A DNA stretch of 11,176 nt from CAG-917 sp028724485 (GCA_028724485.1 JAQYCY010000119.1:1-11176), one strand, 5' to 3'; positions 1-6,083 are shown, counted from the stretch's first letter. The notes: a model not told the origin generated them from the letters alone. Numbers and translations are program-made.

Positions 1-74
1 CGGACAGCCAAACGGCAAACGGCTTTGTTTTGCAAAAGGGCAAAAAGAATTTCTTTAAGGTAATTGTTAAATGA
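1..74 (+). CDS. 3' end of an unidentified upstream gene (partial)
   Basis: The third forward frame is open from the window edge to a TGA at 72-74 and encodes about 23 residues ending in GKKNFFKVIVK. This is the most protein-like of the three frames here; the other two also close early (TAA at 56-58 and at 61-63), so the choice is an inference. The stop overlaps the yigZ start as ATGA, the usual arrangement of translationally coupled operon genes, which supports this frame. Too little is visible to name the product. It implies that the operon starts upstream of the window. Confidence 0.5.
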   Translation, partial: DSQTANGFVLQKGKKNFFKVIVK

Positions 75-691
75 AACCCTATAAGTTTGTAAACGGTGAG
101 TTTTCAAACGAAATCGAAATAAAACGCTCGGAGTTTATCGCAACAATAAAGGGCGTAGAAAACGAAGACGACGCTATTGCGTTTGTAGCAAAAATCAAAA
201 AAAAGTATTCGGACGCAACTCACAACTGTTATGCTTATATTGCGGACGATTTAGGACTTTCGATGCGGTTTTCCGATGACGGCGAACCGAGCGGAACGGC
301 AGGTCAACCCATTTTGGAAACGCTCAAAAAGTCCGAACTGAAAAAGACCGCCGCAGTCGTTACGAGATATTTCGGTGGCATAAAATTAGGCGCGTCGGGA
401 CTGGTTTCGGCATACACGGAAGCGGTTGCGAAATGCATTGAAGCGTGTGACGTCAGGCAAATGGAAATTGCCGTAAAAACAAGGCTTAAAGCGACTTTCT
501 CCGAATGGGCGACGCTTGAAAACGTTGTCAAAAAATACGGCGTTGTCGGCGATACGGATTATCTGGACGGAGTCACCGCTTACGTTTACGTCAAACCGGA
601 AAACATCGACAGTTTTCTTTCGGACGTAAATTCAAAAACGGCAGGCAAGGCGATAGTCGAAACAATAAACGAAGAATATTACGGATTTTAA
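71..691 (+). CDS. yigZ: YigZ / IMPACT family protein
   Basis: This 206-residue protein has the normal length for bacterial YigZ. The N-terminal UPF0029/IMPACT domain (about 15-125) carries the family's signature stretches: FSDDGEPSGTAGQP at 67-80, and VVTRYFGGIKLG at 97-108 leading into a GLVSAY segment. The C-terminal part (about 135-200) fits the small DUF1949 ferredoxin-like domain. The family is conserved but its bacterial role is not settled; the eukaryotic relative IMPACT regulates the kinase GCN2, and a nucleic-acid or ribosome link has been suggested for bacterial members. It is probably cytoplasmic, with no signal peptide or membrane segment seen. The ATG overlaps the preceding gene's stop (ATGA) and has an AAGG Shine-Dalgarno at 57-60, so it looks translationally coupled. 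Family assignment is secure; function is not. Confidence 0.93.
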   Translation: MKPYKFVNGEFSNEIEIKRSEFIATIKGVENEDDAIAFVAKIKKKYSDATHNCYAYIADDLGLSMRFSDDGEPSGTAGQPILETLKKSELKKTAAVVTRYFGGIKLGASGLVSAYTEAVAKCIEACDVRQMEIAVKTRLKATFSEWATLENVVKKYGVVGDTDYLDGVTAYVYVKPENIDSFLSDVNSKTAGKAIVETINEEYYGF

Positions 692-700
692 TTTTTTATA

Positions 701-706
701 GAGAGG
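701..706 (+). promoter_or_regulatory. ilvE ribosome binding site that decides the start
   Basis: GAGAGG lies 2 nt before the ATG at 709 but 8 nt before the in-frame ATG at 715. Only the second spacing is normal, so translation most likely begins at 715 (MKITMAKE) and not at the longest-ORF start. Confidence 0.7.
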
Positions 707-714
707 TAATGATT

Positions 715-1779
715 ATGAAAATTACAATGGCAAAAGAATTGAAGCAAAAACCGGACAGCAACAGTCTTGGCTTCGGAAAGTATTTCACCGACCATATGTT
801 GGTAATGCGCTATGACGCCGCAAACGGCGGTTGGCAAGAAACCGAAATCATGCCTTACAGCGATTTCAGCCTTGATCCTGCAAGCTGCGTATTGCACTAC
901 GGACAAGGAATTTTTGAAGGACTTAAAGCATACAAGAACGACAAAGGCGAAATTACTATGTTCCGTCCGAGCGACAATTTCAAAAGAATGAATCGCAGTG
1001 CCGAAAGACTTTGCATGCCTACGCTCGACGTCGACAGAGCAGTTAAAGAGCTTGAACAACTTGTTGAACTCGAAAAAGAATGGATTCCTACTCAAAAAGG
1101 AACTTCGCTTTACGTTCGTCCGTTTATGGTCGCAGACGAGGCTTTCCTTGGCGTTCACCCTTCAAAGAAATATATTTTCTGCATCATTCTTTCGCCTGTA
1201 GGAAGCTATTATGCAAACGGCTTAGCTCCTGTTAAAATCTACGTTGAAGACGTTCTTACCCGCGCTGCAGTCGGCGGAACGGGCGAAGCAAAATGCCTCG
1301 GAAACTATGCGGCAAGCTTGCTCGGAGCTGAAAAAGCAAAGAAAATGGGTTATGAACAAGTTTTGTGGCTTGATGCTGCCGAAAAGAAATACGTCGAAGA
1401 AGTCGGCGCAATGAATATGTTCTTCGTAATCGACGGAACGGTTGTCACTCCTATGCTTGACGGTTCTATCCTTCCGGGTATCACAAGAAATTCGGCTATC
1501 CAAGTTTTGAAGAAAGCAGGCTATAAAGTCGAGGAAAGACACGTTTCTGTTGACGAAATTATCGAAGCTCTCAAAAACGGAAAACTTGACGAAGCATTCG
1601 GAACAGGCACTGCGGCAGTAATTTCGCCTGTCGGAACAATCGGCTATAAGGATCAGGTTTACACAATCAACAACAACGAAATCGGCAAAATTTCTCTTTG
1701 GCTCTACGACCAAATCACTGGCATCCAAACGGGACGCATCGAAGATACCTTTAACTGGGTATATCATTTCAATAAATAA
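715..1779 (+). CDS. ilvE: Branched-chain amino acid aminotransferase (type II BCAT)
   Basis: Class IV PLP-dependent aminotransferase that interconverts leucine, isoleucine or valine plus 2-oxoglutarate with the branched 2-oxo acids plus glutamate, the last step of branched-chain amino acid synthesis; cytosolic. It has 354 residues from the preferred ATG at 715 (356 from 709), the length of the long Bacillus/eukaryote-type enzymes rather than the roughly 300-residue E. coli type. Visible motifs, numbered from 709: GQGIFEGLKAY at 65-75, YVRPFMVADE at 135-144, the PLP-lysine region GGTGEAKCLGNY at 189-200 with the probable Schiff-base Lys195, EEVGAMN at 230-236, and the phosphate-binding GTGTAAVISPV at 298-308. 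It sits 23 nt after yigZ and 2 nt before recX. No other ilv or leu genes are in the window. No T-box or leader peptide was seen in front of it. Confidence 0.96.
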   Translation: MKITMAKELKQKPDSNSLGFGKYFTDHMLVMRYDAANGGWQETEIMPYSDFSLDPASCVLHYGQGIFEGLKAYKNDKGEITMFRPSDNFKRMNRSAERLCMPTLDVDRAVKELEQLVELEKEWIPTQKGTSLYVRPFMVADEAFLGVHPSKKYIFCIILSPVGSYYANGLAPVKIYVEDVLTRAAVGGTGEAKCLGNYAASLLGAEKAKKMGYEQVLWLDAAEKKYVEEVGAMNMFFVIDGTVVTPMLDGSILPGITRNSAIQVLKKAGYKVEERHVSVDEIIEALKNGKLDEAFGTGTAAVISPVGTIGYKDQVYTINNNEIGKISLWLYDQITGIQTGRIEDTFNWVYHFNK

Positions 1780-1781
1780 TC

Positions 1782-2264
1782 GTGGCAGAAAAAGAACCGA
1801 AAAGACCTTTTGACGTGGCTTTGGACTATCTTACTAAATGCGCAAGGAGCGAAAAGGAAGTCAAAGACAAGTTGTACAAAAAAGGTTATACGACCGATGA
1901 AATAAACGATACTCTTTCAAAATTGAAAGAGTATCATTTTATCGATGACAAAGAGTATATAAAAACGTTTTTGAGTTTTTATAAAAGCAAGTTCGGTGAA
2001 AAACAGCTTGAAATGAAACTCACGCTTGTTAAAGGCGTGGATAAAGAGCTTGTCAAAGAAGTGCTGAGCGAACAGCTCGATGAAAACGAAGAAATCGAAA
2101 AAGCCACTAATTTCGCTAAAAAGTACTTTACGCAAAAGAAACTTGACTTTTCGCGTGAAAGCGTAGCAAAAGTCGGAAATTGGCTTTACGGAAAAGGCTT
2201 TAATTGGAGAGTTATCGGTAAAGCGATGTCAAACCTTAAAATCGAAATAGAAGAAAACGAGTAA
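1782..2264 (+). CDS. recX: RecX family regulator of RecA
   Basis: RecX binds RecA filaments and limits their activity in recombination and the SOS response. This 160-residue protein has the family's usual length (E. coli about 166). It opens with the typical ALDYLTKCARSEKEVKDKL helix pattern (12-30), followed by KGY...I...L..Y.FIDDKEY (34-59) and two further helical repeats matching the three tandem three-helix modules. The start is a GTG only 2 nt after the ilvE stop. No in-frame ATG lies near the N-terminus, and an ATG near 1837 is out of frame. I see no clear Shine-Dalgarno, so initiation probably depends on ribosomes terminating on ilvE. RecX genes often sit next to recA; here no recA is nearby and the partner is a metabolic gene. 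Identity rests on the overall helical pattern and length, since RecX sequences diverge widely. Confidence 0.87.
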   Translation: MAEKEPKRPFDVALDYLTKCARSEKEVKDKLYKKGYTTDEINDTLSKLKEYHFIDDKEYIKTFLSFYKSKFGEKQLEMKLTLVKGVDKELVKEVLSEQLDENEEIEKATNFAKKYFTQKKLDFSRESVAKVGNWLYGKGFNWRVIGKAMSNLKIEIEENE

Positions 2265-2284
2265 AGCGTTAAAGGTAGGTTTAA

Positions 2285-3244
2285 ATGCTCGACAAATTCA
2301 AAATAGGTCATTACACCGACGATACAAACAAGACGGGTGCAACCGTCATTCTGTGCGAGAAAGGAGCTACCGCAGGCGTAAGCGTAAGGGGGGCTTCTCC
2401 TGCTACAAGAGAAACCGATTTGCTTTGTCCGACAAAAACCGTGCAAGAAATCAATGCCGTGGTTTTGTCAGGCGGAAGTGCATTCGGACTTGAAGCGTCT
2501 TGCGGAGTTATGGACTATCTTTATAAAAACAAAATCGGTTACAATGCGGGCGGTTATAAAGTTCCTATCGTTTGCGGAGCGTCGCTTTATGACCTTGAAA
2601 ACGGAAATTTTGCATACCCTGATAAAAACGCAGGATTTGTTGCTTGTCAAAATGCCAAAACCGACAATTTTGAAGTGGGGCTTATAGGAGCAGGAACGGG
2701 TGCGACTTGCGGAAAACCGCTCGGAATGAAACACGCTTCTGCAGGCGGCTTGGGTGTAGCGAAGGCAAAACTTTTCGGTGTGTCGATTGCCGTTGTCGTT
2801 GCTATAAATCCGCTCGGAGATATAGTTAAAGACGGCGAGATTATCGCAGGATTAAAAATCGGCAAAAAGTTTCATTCAACGCAAAATCTTATCGGGAAAA
2901 TCAGTGGTTTCAGACAAGTAAACACGACAATCGGGTGTATATTGACTGATGCAAAACTCACAAAAAGCGAGTGTACGGCATTAGCTGACGTTGCGCATGA
3001 CGGCTATGCGCTTAGCATAAGCCCTTCACATACGCCTTTTGACGGAGACGCGATTTTTTGTATGGCAAGCGGCGATAAAAAGATTGCTCTGTTCAAACTT
3101 GCCGCAATCGTTCCTAAACTTGTTCAAAGCGCTATTTATTCCGCATTCGAAGGCAAAGCGGCTGAACTTGAAATCGAAGAAGACGATTGCGAATCGCAAC
3201 TTGATAAATTGCCTGAAAACAGTTCTAATGACTTAAAAGAGTGA
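2285..3244 (+). CDS. P1-family (S58, DmpA/NylC-like) peptidase, predicted self-processing
   Basis: A 319-residue Ntn-type hydrolase of the group that includes the aminopeptidase DmpA and the nylon-oligomer hydrolase NylC. These enzymes cut their own chain to expose an N-terminal Ser/Thr nucleophile, giving alpha and beta subunits. The expected landmarks are visible: GGSAFGLEA (63-71), GAGTGATCGK (135-144), GMKHASAGGLG (147-157), VAINPLGD (172-179), then NTTIG at 213-217 and HTPFDGD at 249-255. By comparison with NylC, I infer cleavage between Asn213 and Thr214, Thr214 as nucleophile, and Lys149, Asn175, Asp253 and Asp255 as active-site residues. The C-terminus (about 294-319) is strongly acidic and looks like an add-on tail. 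No signal peptide is visible, so it is probably cytoplasmic. The Shine-Dalgarno AAAGGTAGG (2271-2279) suits the ATG. The substrate cannot be deduced; neighbours recX and nnrD give no clue. Confidence 0.9.
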   Translation: MLDKFKIGHYTDDTNKTGATVILCEKGATAGVSVRGASPATRETDLLCPTKTVQEINAVVLSGGSAFGLEASCGVMDYLYKNKIGYNAGGYKVPIVCGASLYDLENGNFAYPDKNAGFVACQNAKTDNFEVGLIGAGTGATCGKPLGMKHASAGGLGVAKAKLFGVSIAVVVAINPLGDIVKDGEIIAGLKIGKKFHSTQNLIGKISGFRQVNTTIGCILTDAKLTKSECTALADVAHDGYALSISPSHTPFDGDAIFCMASGDKKIALFKLAAIVPKLVQSAIYSAFEGKAAELEIEEDDCESQLDKLPENSSNDLKE

Positions 3245-3289
3245 TTAGGCGAAGACGGAAAAACAAATTTTAAATATACGGAAACTGTT

Positions 3290-4180
3290 ATGTTTGACAA
3301 CGTCAATTTTGAAAACTCAATATCGAATTTGCCTGTCGTTACGGCTGATTATGTAAAAAAGTTTTTCACGCCGCTTGGCAAAACCATAAATAAGGGAAGT
3401 CTTGGCAGACTTGTGCTTGTAGGCGGAAGTAAAAACTACGTAGGCGCAGTTTTGCTTGCTTCAGAAGCCGCAATGCGAGTAGGGCTTGGCACAAGTATGT
3501 TAGCTTGCCCGAAATCGATTTGTTCGGATTTGCGCTCGAGAGTTTTGTACAGCGGCCTTTTTCCGCTTTCCGAAGTCGACGGAAATATAAAATTTGTTAA
3601 AGAAGAATTTGCCGAACTTTCAAACGGCGCAACCGCATTTGCCGTCGGCATGGGCGGGGCAAACGGCGAATTTGAAAATTGCGTCGATTACATTTTTGAA
3701 AACACTTCCTTAAATTTCGTGCTTGATGCGGACGGACTGAAAAGCATAGGTCAAAATGCAAAAAGATATGGTTATAGAGCGGTGTTTACTCCGCACCCTA
3801 AGGAAATGTCAAAACTTTGCGGATACAGCGTTGAGGATATATTAAATTCGCCTGTGGAAATTGCAAAAGAATATGCAAAAAGTCACGAAATTATATTGCT
3901 TTTGAAGGGATATAAAACGATAATCACAGACGGTGAAAGAGTTATGCTTAACGTCAGCGGTACGCCGAAAATGGCAAAGGGCGGTTCCGGCGACGTACTG
4001 TCGGGAGTTATCGGCGCACTTTTGGCAAGAGGAGTTTTGCCGTTTGATGCGGCGTGCGCAGGCGCGTTTATTTGCGGTAAAGCTGCCGAAAATTCATCTG
4101 TAAACGAGTATAGTTTTCTTCCTACCGATACGATAAACGAGATTGTAAAAGTCGTTGATTTTTTGACAAAAGCCGAATGA
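3290..4180 (+). CDS. nnrD: ADP/ATP-dependent NAD(P)H-hydrate dehydratase
   Basis: Repairs damaged cofactor by dehydrating the S form of NAD(P)H hydrate back to NAD(P)H at the expense of ADP (bacterial enzymes) or ATP; cytosolic, ribokinase-like fold. The 296 residues correspond to the C-terminal half of E. coli YjeF/Nnr only; the epimerase (NnrE) domain is absent from this protein and from the window. Motifs: NKGSLGRLVLVGGSKNYVGA (34-53), FVLDADGLKS (143-152), FTPHPKEMSKL (166-176), ILLLKGYKTIITDG (202-215), and the ATP-fold signature MAKGGSGDVLSG at 228-239 with the likely catalytic Asp235. The start is the only reasonable Met before the domain, though its Shine-Dalgarno is weak. It follows the peptidase by 45 nt and is the last gene of the rightward run; the next gene is convergent. 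Confidence 0.93.
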   Translation: MFDNVNFENSISNLPVVTADYVKKFFTPLGKTINKGSLGRLVLVGGSKNYVGAVLLASEAAMRVGLGTSMLACPKSICSDLRSRVLYSGLFPLSEVDGNIKFVKEEFAELSNGATAFAVGMGGANGEFENCVDYIFENTSLNFVLDADGLKSIGQNAKRYGYRAVFTPHPKEMSKLCGYSVEDILNSPVEIAKEYAKSHEIILLLKGYKTIITDGERVMLNVSGTPKMAKGGSGDVLSGVIGALLARGVLPFDAACAGAFICGKAAENSSVNEYSFLPTDTINEIVKVVDFLTKAE

Positions 4181-4268
4181 AAATTATCGCTAAACGGAAT
4201 TTGTTTTCGTCAAGAAACGATTTTTGTTACGCTTAAAATTTATCATTAAAAACTTGTCTGCGTATGTT

Positions 4269-4284
4269 AAAACTTTGGTTTTTT
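4269..4284 (+). terminator. Weak possible intrinsic terminator after nnrD
   Basis: AAAAC (4269-4273) pairs with GTTTT (4278-4282) around a TTTG loop and is followed by more T residues. The stem is only 5 bp, mostly A:T, and lies about 90 bp beyond the nnrD stop, so this is a candidate and not a firm call. Confidence 0.2.
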
Positions 4285-4359
4285 AGTGTTTTGGCATAAC
4301 GAAAAACAGTAATTTAACTACATTTCTTGTTTTACATTTTATTTTACTATTTTATTTAG

Positions 4360-4385
4360 ATAATTAGTTTGCATAATTAGTTTGC
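4360..4385. repeat. Perfect 13-bp tandem duplication
   Basis: ATAATTAGTTTGC occurs twice back to back (4360-4372 and 4373-4385), with the next two bases also continuing the unit. It lies in non-coding AT-rich DNA and looks like a small slippage duplication. Confidence 0.9.
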
Positions 4386-4514
4386 ATTGTTAAAAGATTT
4401 GCAATTTTATCAAGGGTATTCTTTTGTGTGAAAGTTTGAGTTTTTTTGCAATAAAAAAGCTAAAGTCAATCTACAAATTAAATTCGGCTAAGCATTTTAA
4501 CAGCGTCAAAATTC

Positions 4515-4859
4515 TTAAGTGTAAAACCCCAAACTTATCATCAAGGCTTCGTTTACTCTATCCATAACGCCTACTGGTAGTTCGCCGATTTTATCTTTAA
4601 GACGACGTTTGTCAAGCGTACGGATTTGTTCTAAAAGCACCACGGAATTTTTCGGCAAGCCGTATTCTTCGGCAGGTAAATTGATATGCGTCGGAAGTTT
4701 TGCTTTGTTAAGTTGCGACGTTATCGCCGCCGCAATTATAGTCGGACTGTATTTGTTTCCTACGTCGTTTTGGACGATAAGTACGGGGCGTACGCCGCCT
4801 TGTTCGCTACCCACTACAGGGCTTAAATCTGCATAATAAAGTTCACCGCGTTTAATCAT
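4515..4859 (-). CDS. mazF: MazF/EndoA (PemK-like) mRNA interferase toxin
   Basis: Sequence-specific endoribonuclease of the PemK/MazF family that cuts single-stranded mRNA and slows growth; normally held inactive by a cognate antitoxin. The 114 residues match Bacillus NdoA (EndoA) almost end to end in length and pattern: MIKRGELYYADLSPVVGSEQ (1-20), GGVRPVLIVQND (21-32), AAAITSQ (43-49), AKLPTHI (53-59) and VVLLEQIRTLDK (73-84). The catalytic residues known in the Bacillus enzyme correspond to Arg24 and Thr47. It starts at an ATG with GGAG (complement of 4865-4868) 5 nt upstream. No antitoxin gene of 30 or more codons is found in the 254 bp upstream, and the next gene is divergent, so the toxin is an orphan at this locus. 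In many Bacillota, mazF sits behind a small antitoxin gene near alanine racemase; neither is here. Confidence 0.96.
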   Translation of the reverse strand: MIKRGELYYADLSPVVGSEQGGVRPVLIVQNDVGNKYSPTIIAAAITSQLNKAKLPTHINLPAEEYGLPKNSVVLLEQIRTLDKRRLKDKIGELPVGVMDRVNEALMISLGFYT

Positions 4860-4935
4860 AAAAACTCCGAAAAATATCTTTATTTAATGTTTTCCAAAAA
4901 CGTATCGATTTAAAACCGTCACTATATATTTTGTT

Positions 4936-5008
4936 TGTTTGCCTATAGGGCTTTACCGCCGACCGTTGATAGGGGCATTACTGTTTGCGATAGGTAGTTG
5001 CCGCCACT
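4936..5008 (-). other. GC-rich repeat-bearing island in the predicted mazF leader
   Basis: About 54% G+C over 4941-5010 against about 24% over the adjacent 4861-4940. On the plus strand ATAGG occurs three times (4945-4949, 4969-4973, 4990-4994), and the outer two lie in near-identical blocks, TGTTTGCCTATAGG (4936-4949) and TGTTTGCGATAGG (4982-4994). The complement would lie in the mazF 5' leader, downstream of the candidate promoter at 5032-5061. Its minus strand also has an 11-codon frame from ATG (complement of 4976-4978) to TAG (4943-4945), with no Shine-Dalgarno. It could be an operator array, a leader RNA, or one copy of a dispersed intergenic repeat. I could not build a convincing stable RNA fold by eye. 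Confidence 0.5.
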
Positions 5009-5031
5009 TGTTTTAGTTTATGAAAAAAATC

Positions 5032-5061
5032 GTTATATGGTGAAAGGCAACAAAATTTCAA
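5032..5061 (-). promoter_or_regulatory. Candidate mazF promoter
   Basis: On the minus strand, TTGAAA (complement of 5056-5061) lies 18 bp from TATAAC (complement of 5032-5037). Both hexamers are one or two bases from sigma-A consensus. Transcription would start near 5025, giving a leader of about 165 nt before mazF. Confidence 0.5.
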
Positions 5062-5082
5062 CAACGGTCCTGTCTTTGTTGC
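5047..5082. repeat. Inverted repeat spanning the divergent promoters
   Basis: GCAACAAA (5047-5054) and TTTGTTGC (5075-5082) are perfect 8-bp inverted arms separated by 20 bp. The left arm falls in the mazF promoter spacer, and the right arm overlaps the -35 hexamer of the phosphatase promoter. This position suits an operator for a dimeric or tetrameric regulator. No regulator gene is nearby. Confidence 0.45.
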
Positions 5083-5107
5083 GTTTGGCGTAGTTTGCGG
5101 CTATAAT
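5079..5107 (+). promoter_or_regulatory. Promoter of the HAD phosphatase gene, predicting a leaderless mRNA
   Basis: TTGCGT (5079-5084), a 17-bp spacer and a perfect TATAAT (5102-5107). The ATG at 5114 begins 6 bases after the -10 box, which is where transcription is expected to start, so the message would have essentially no 5' leader. No Shine-Dalgarno is present before the ATG. Confidence 0.6.
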
Positions 5108-5113
5108 GTAGCT

Positions 5114-5782
5114 ATGAACACGCAAACTAAAAACGATAAGAAATACAAATACATTTTTTTTGACCTTGACGGCACGCTTACAAACAGTGAGGGCGGAATT
5201 AAACGTTGTATAAACGTTGCTATGGCAGGACTTAACAGACAGCCTTTGTCCGACGAGGTCTTAAATTCGATGATCGGACCTCCGTTTGTGGTATCGATGA
5301 AAACGCTCGGAATGGACGAACAGACCATAGAAAAAGCAATAAAACTTTACCGAGCGCAATACGCAATCGACGGTTGGTGCGACAATAAACTTTACGACGG
5401 CATTACGGACATGGTGAGCTTTTTGAAATTTAGCGGATATAAACTTTGCCTTGCGACGAGCAAGCCTATGCATTTTGCCGTTAAAATTATGGACTATTTC
5501 GGACTTAGTCAATATTTCGATTTTATCGGCGCATCGGACACGGACAACAAACGCGGCTCAAAAATCGAAGTTATCGAATATGTTTTTGAAAATATGAAGA
5601 TTTGCAATCGCGACGAAGTAATAATGATTGGCGACAGGCTTTACGACGTTGAGGGGGCAAAACTCGCGCGAATCGATTGCGGCGGCGTTCTTTGGGGCTT
5701 TGGCAGTAGAGCCGAACTTGAAAATGCAGGCGCAGATTATATTTTTGAAACTCCAAACGACGTAAAAAGGTTTTTTTCATAA
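5114..5782 (+). CDS. HAD-superfamily phosphatase (phosphoglycolate phosphatase / 5'-nucleotidase-like)
   Basis: A 222-residue subfamily IA hydrolase with a helical cap between the first two motifs. Motif I is FFDLDGTLTN (15-24), with Asp17 as nucleophile and Asp19 as acid/base; motif II is LATSKP (113-118) with Thr115; motif III is probably Lys150; motif IV is MIGDRLYDVEGA (171-182) with Asp174 and Asp178 for magnesium. The IGPPF stretch (54-58) and the LYDGI...GYKLCLATSKP pattern resemble the 5'-nucleotidase-like and phosphoglycolate phosphatase groups, which cannot be separated by eye. Likely cytosolic, releasing phosphate from a small phosphometabolite. The ATG at 5114 is the only possible start in frame before motif I; back to the in-frame stop at 5021-5023 there is no ATG, GTG or TTG. 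It is transcribed divergently from mazF and has no close partner downstream. Confidence 0.92.
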   Translation: MNTQTKNDKKYKYIFFDLDGTLTNSEGGIKRCINVAMAGLNRQPLSDEVLNSMIGPPFVVSMKTLGMDEQTIEKAIKLYRAQYAIDGWCDNKLYDGITDMVSFLKFSGYKLCLATSKPMHFAVKIMDYFGLSQYFDFIGASDTDNKRGSKIEVIEYVFENMKICNRDEVIMIGDRLYDVEGAKLARIDCGGVLWGFGSRAELENAGADYIFETPNDVKRFFS

Positions 5783-5869
5783 TTGCATAAAACTTTTAGA
5801 CTTTCTTATAAAGTTAAAGATGCGTTTAGAAGAAAAAGATTTTGTCTTGCAACGTATGGCGTTTCAAAC

Positions 5870-5886
5870 CGTTTCTTTAAGAAACG
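5870..5886. repeat. Perfect 7-bp inverted repeat, 3-nt loop
   Basis: CGTTTCT (5870-5876), TTA, AGAAACG (5880-5886). It would fold as a small hairpin on either strand, about 90 bp after the phosphatase stop. No T-run follows on the plus strand, so it is not a standard intrinsic terminator. It may be an operator or an RNA-end-protecting hairpin. Confidence 0.4.
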
Positions 5887-5924
5887 ATTTCGGCTTTGCC
5901 TTAGTGGACTATTTAATAGCGTTT

Positions 5925-5939
5925 TGCCCTGTTTGGGCA
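5925..5939. repeat. Short GC-rich hairpin
   Basis: TGCCC (5925-5929) and GGGCA (5935-5939) flank a TGTTT loop. The stem is compact but is not followed by a T-run on either strand. Possible RNA hairpin, function unknown. Confidence 0.3.
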
Positions 5940-6083
5940 GGGACTTTAAAAGAGTTTCGGAGTTGTTTTAGATAGGTTTATTTAACAAACGGTTTCGGCG
6001 CTTAAAAGATAGAGTTTTATTTGCAATCGCAATGCTAACTGCAAGTTTTTAACTCATCGTACGGCGAAAGAGAGGTATGGCGG

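Larger units (their letters stand above)
4181..4514. other. AT-rich intergenic region between convergent nnrD and mazF
   Basis: These 334 bp separate two genes that point toward each other, so both transcripts should end here. I see no open frame worth calling. There are only weak terminator-like elements for the plus strand: TCGT/ACGA (4 bp) before TTTTT near 4208-4226, and AAAAC-TTTG-GTTTT followed by TT at 4269-4284. Neither is strong. No clear minus-strand terminator was seen. The region also holds a 13-bp tandem duplication, listed separately. Confidence 0.6.

Noticed and set aside
688..1158. Minus-strand frame opposite ilvE, and a similar one at 1222-1767
   Set aside because: Both lie antisense to clear aminotransferase coding sequence and encode no recognisable domains.
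71..4180. The rightward gene run as a new functional system (yigZ, ilvE, recX, peptidase, nnrD)
   Set aside because: Each member is a widespread housekeeping or repair gene with no shared substrate or pathway, and close packing alone does not show a joint function.
4219..4311. Possible MITE-like terminal inverted repeats (TTTTTGTTACGC against the complement of GGCATAACGAAAAA)
   Set aside because: The match is imperfect and short, there is no target-site duplication, and AT-rich sequence makes such matches common.
5060..5070. AACGGTCCT, which resembles a conserved 23S rRNA stretch
   Set aside because: Only nine bases match and the flanks do not; no rRNA fragment is present.
5783..5971. 62-codon frame with TTG start immediately after the phosphatase stop
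   Set aside because: No Shine-Dalgarno, a product rich in Lys, Arg and Phe without domain character, and hairpins inside it. It looks like chance in non-coding DNA.
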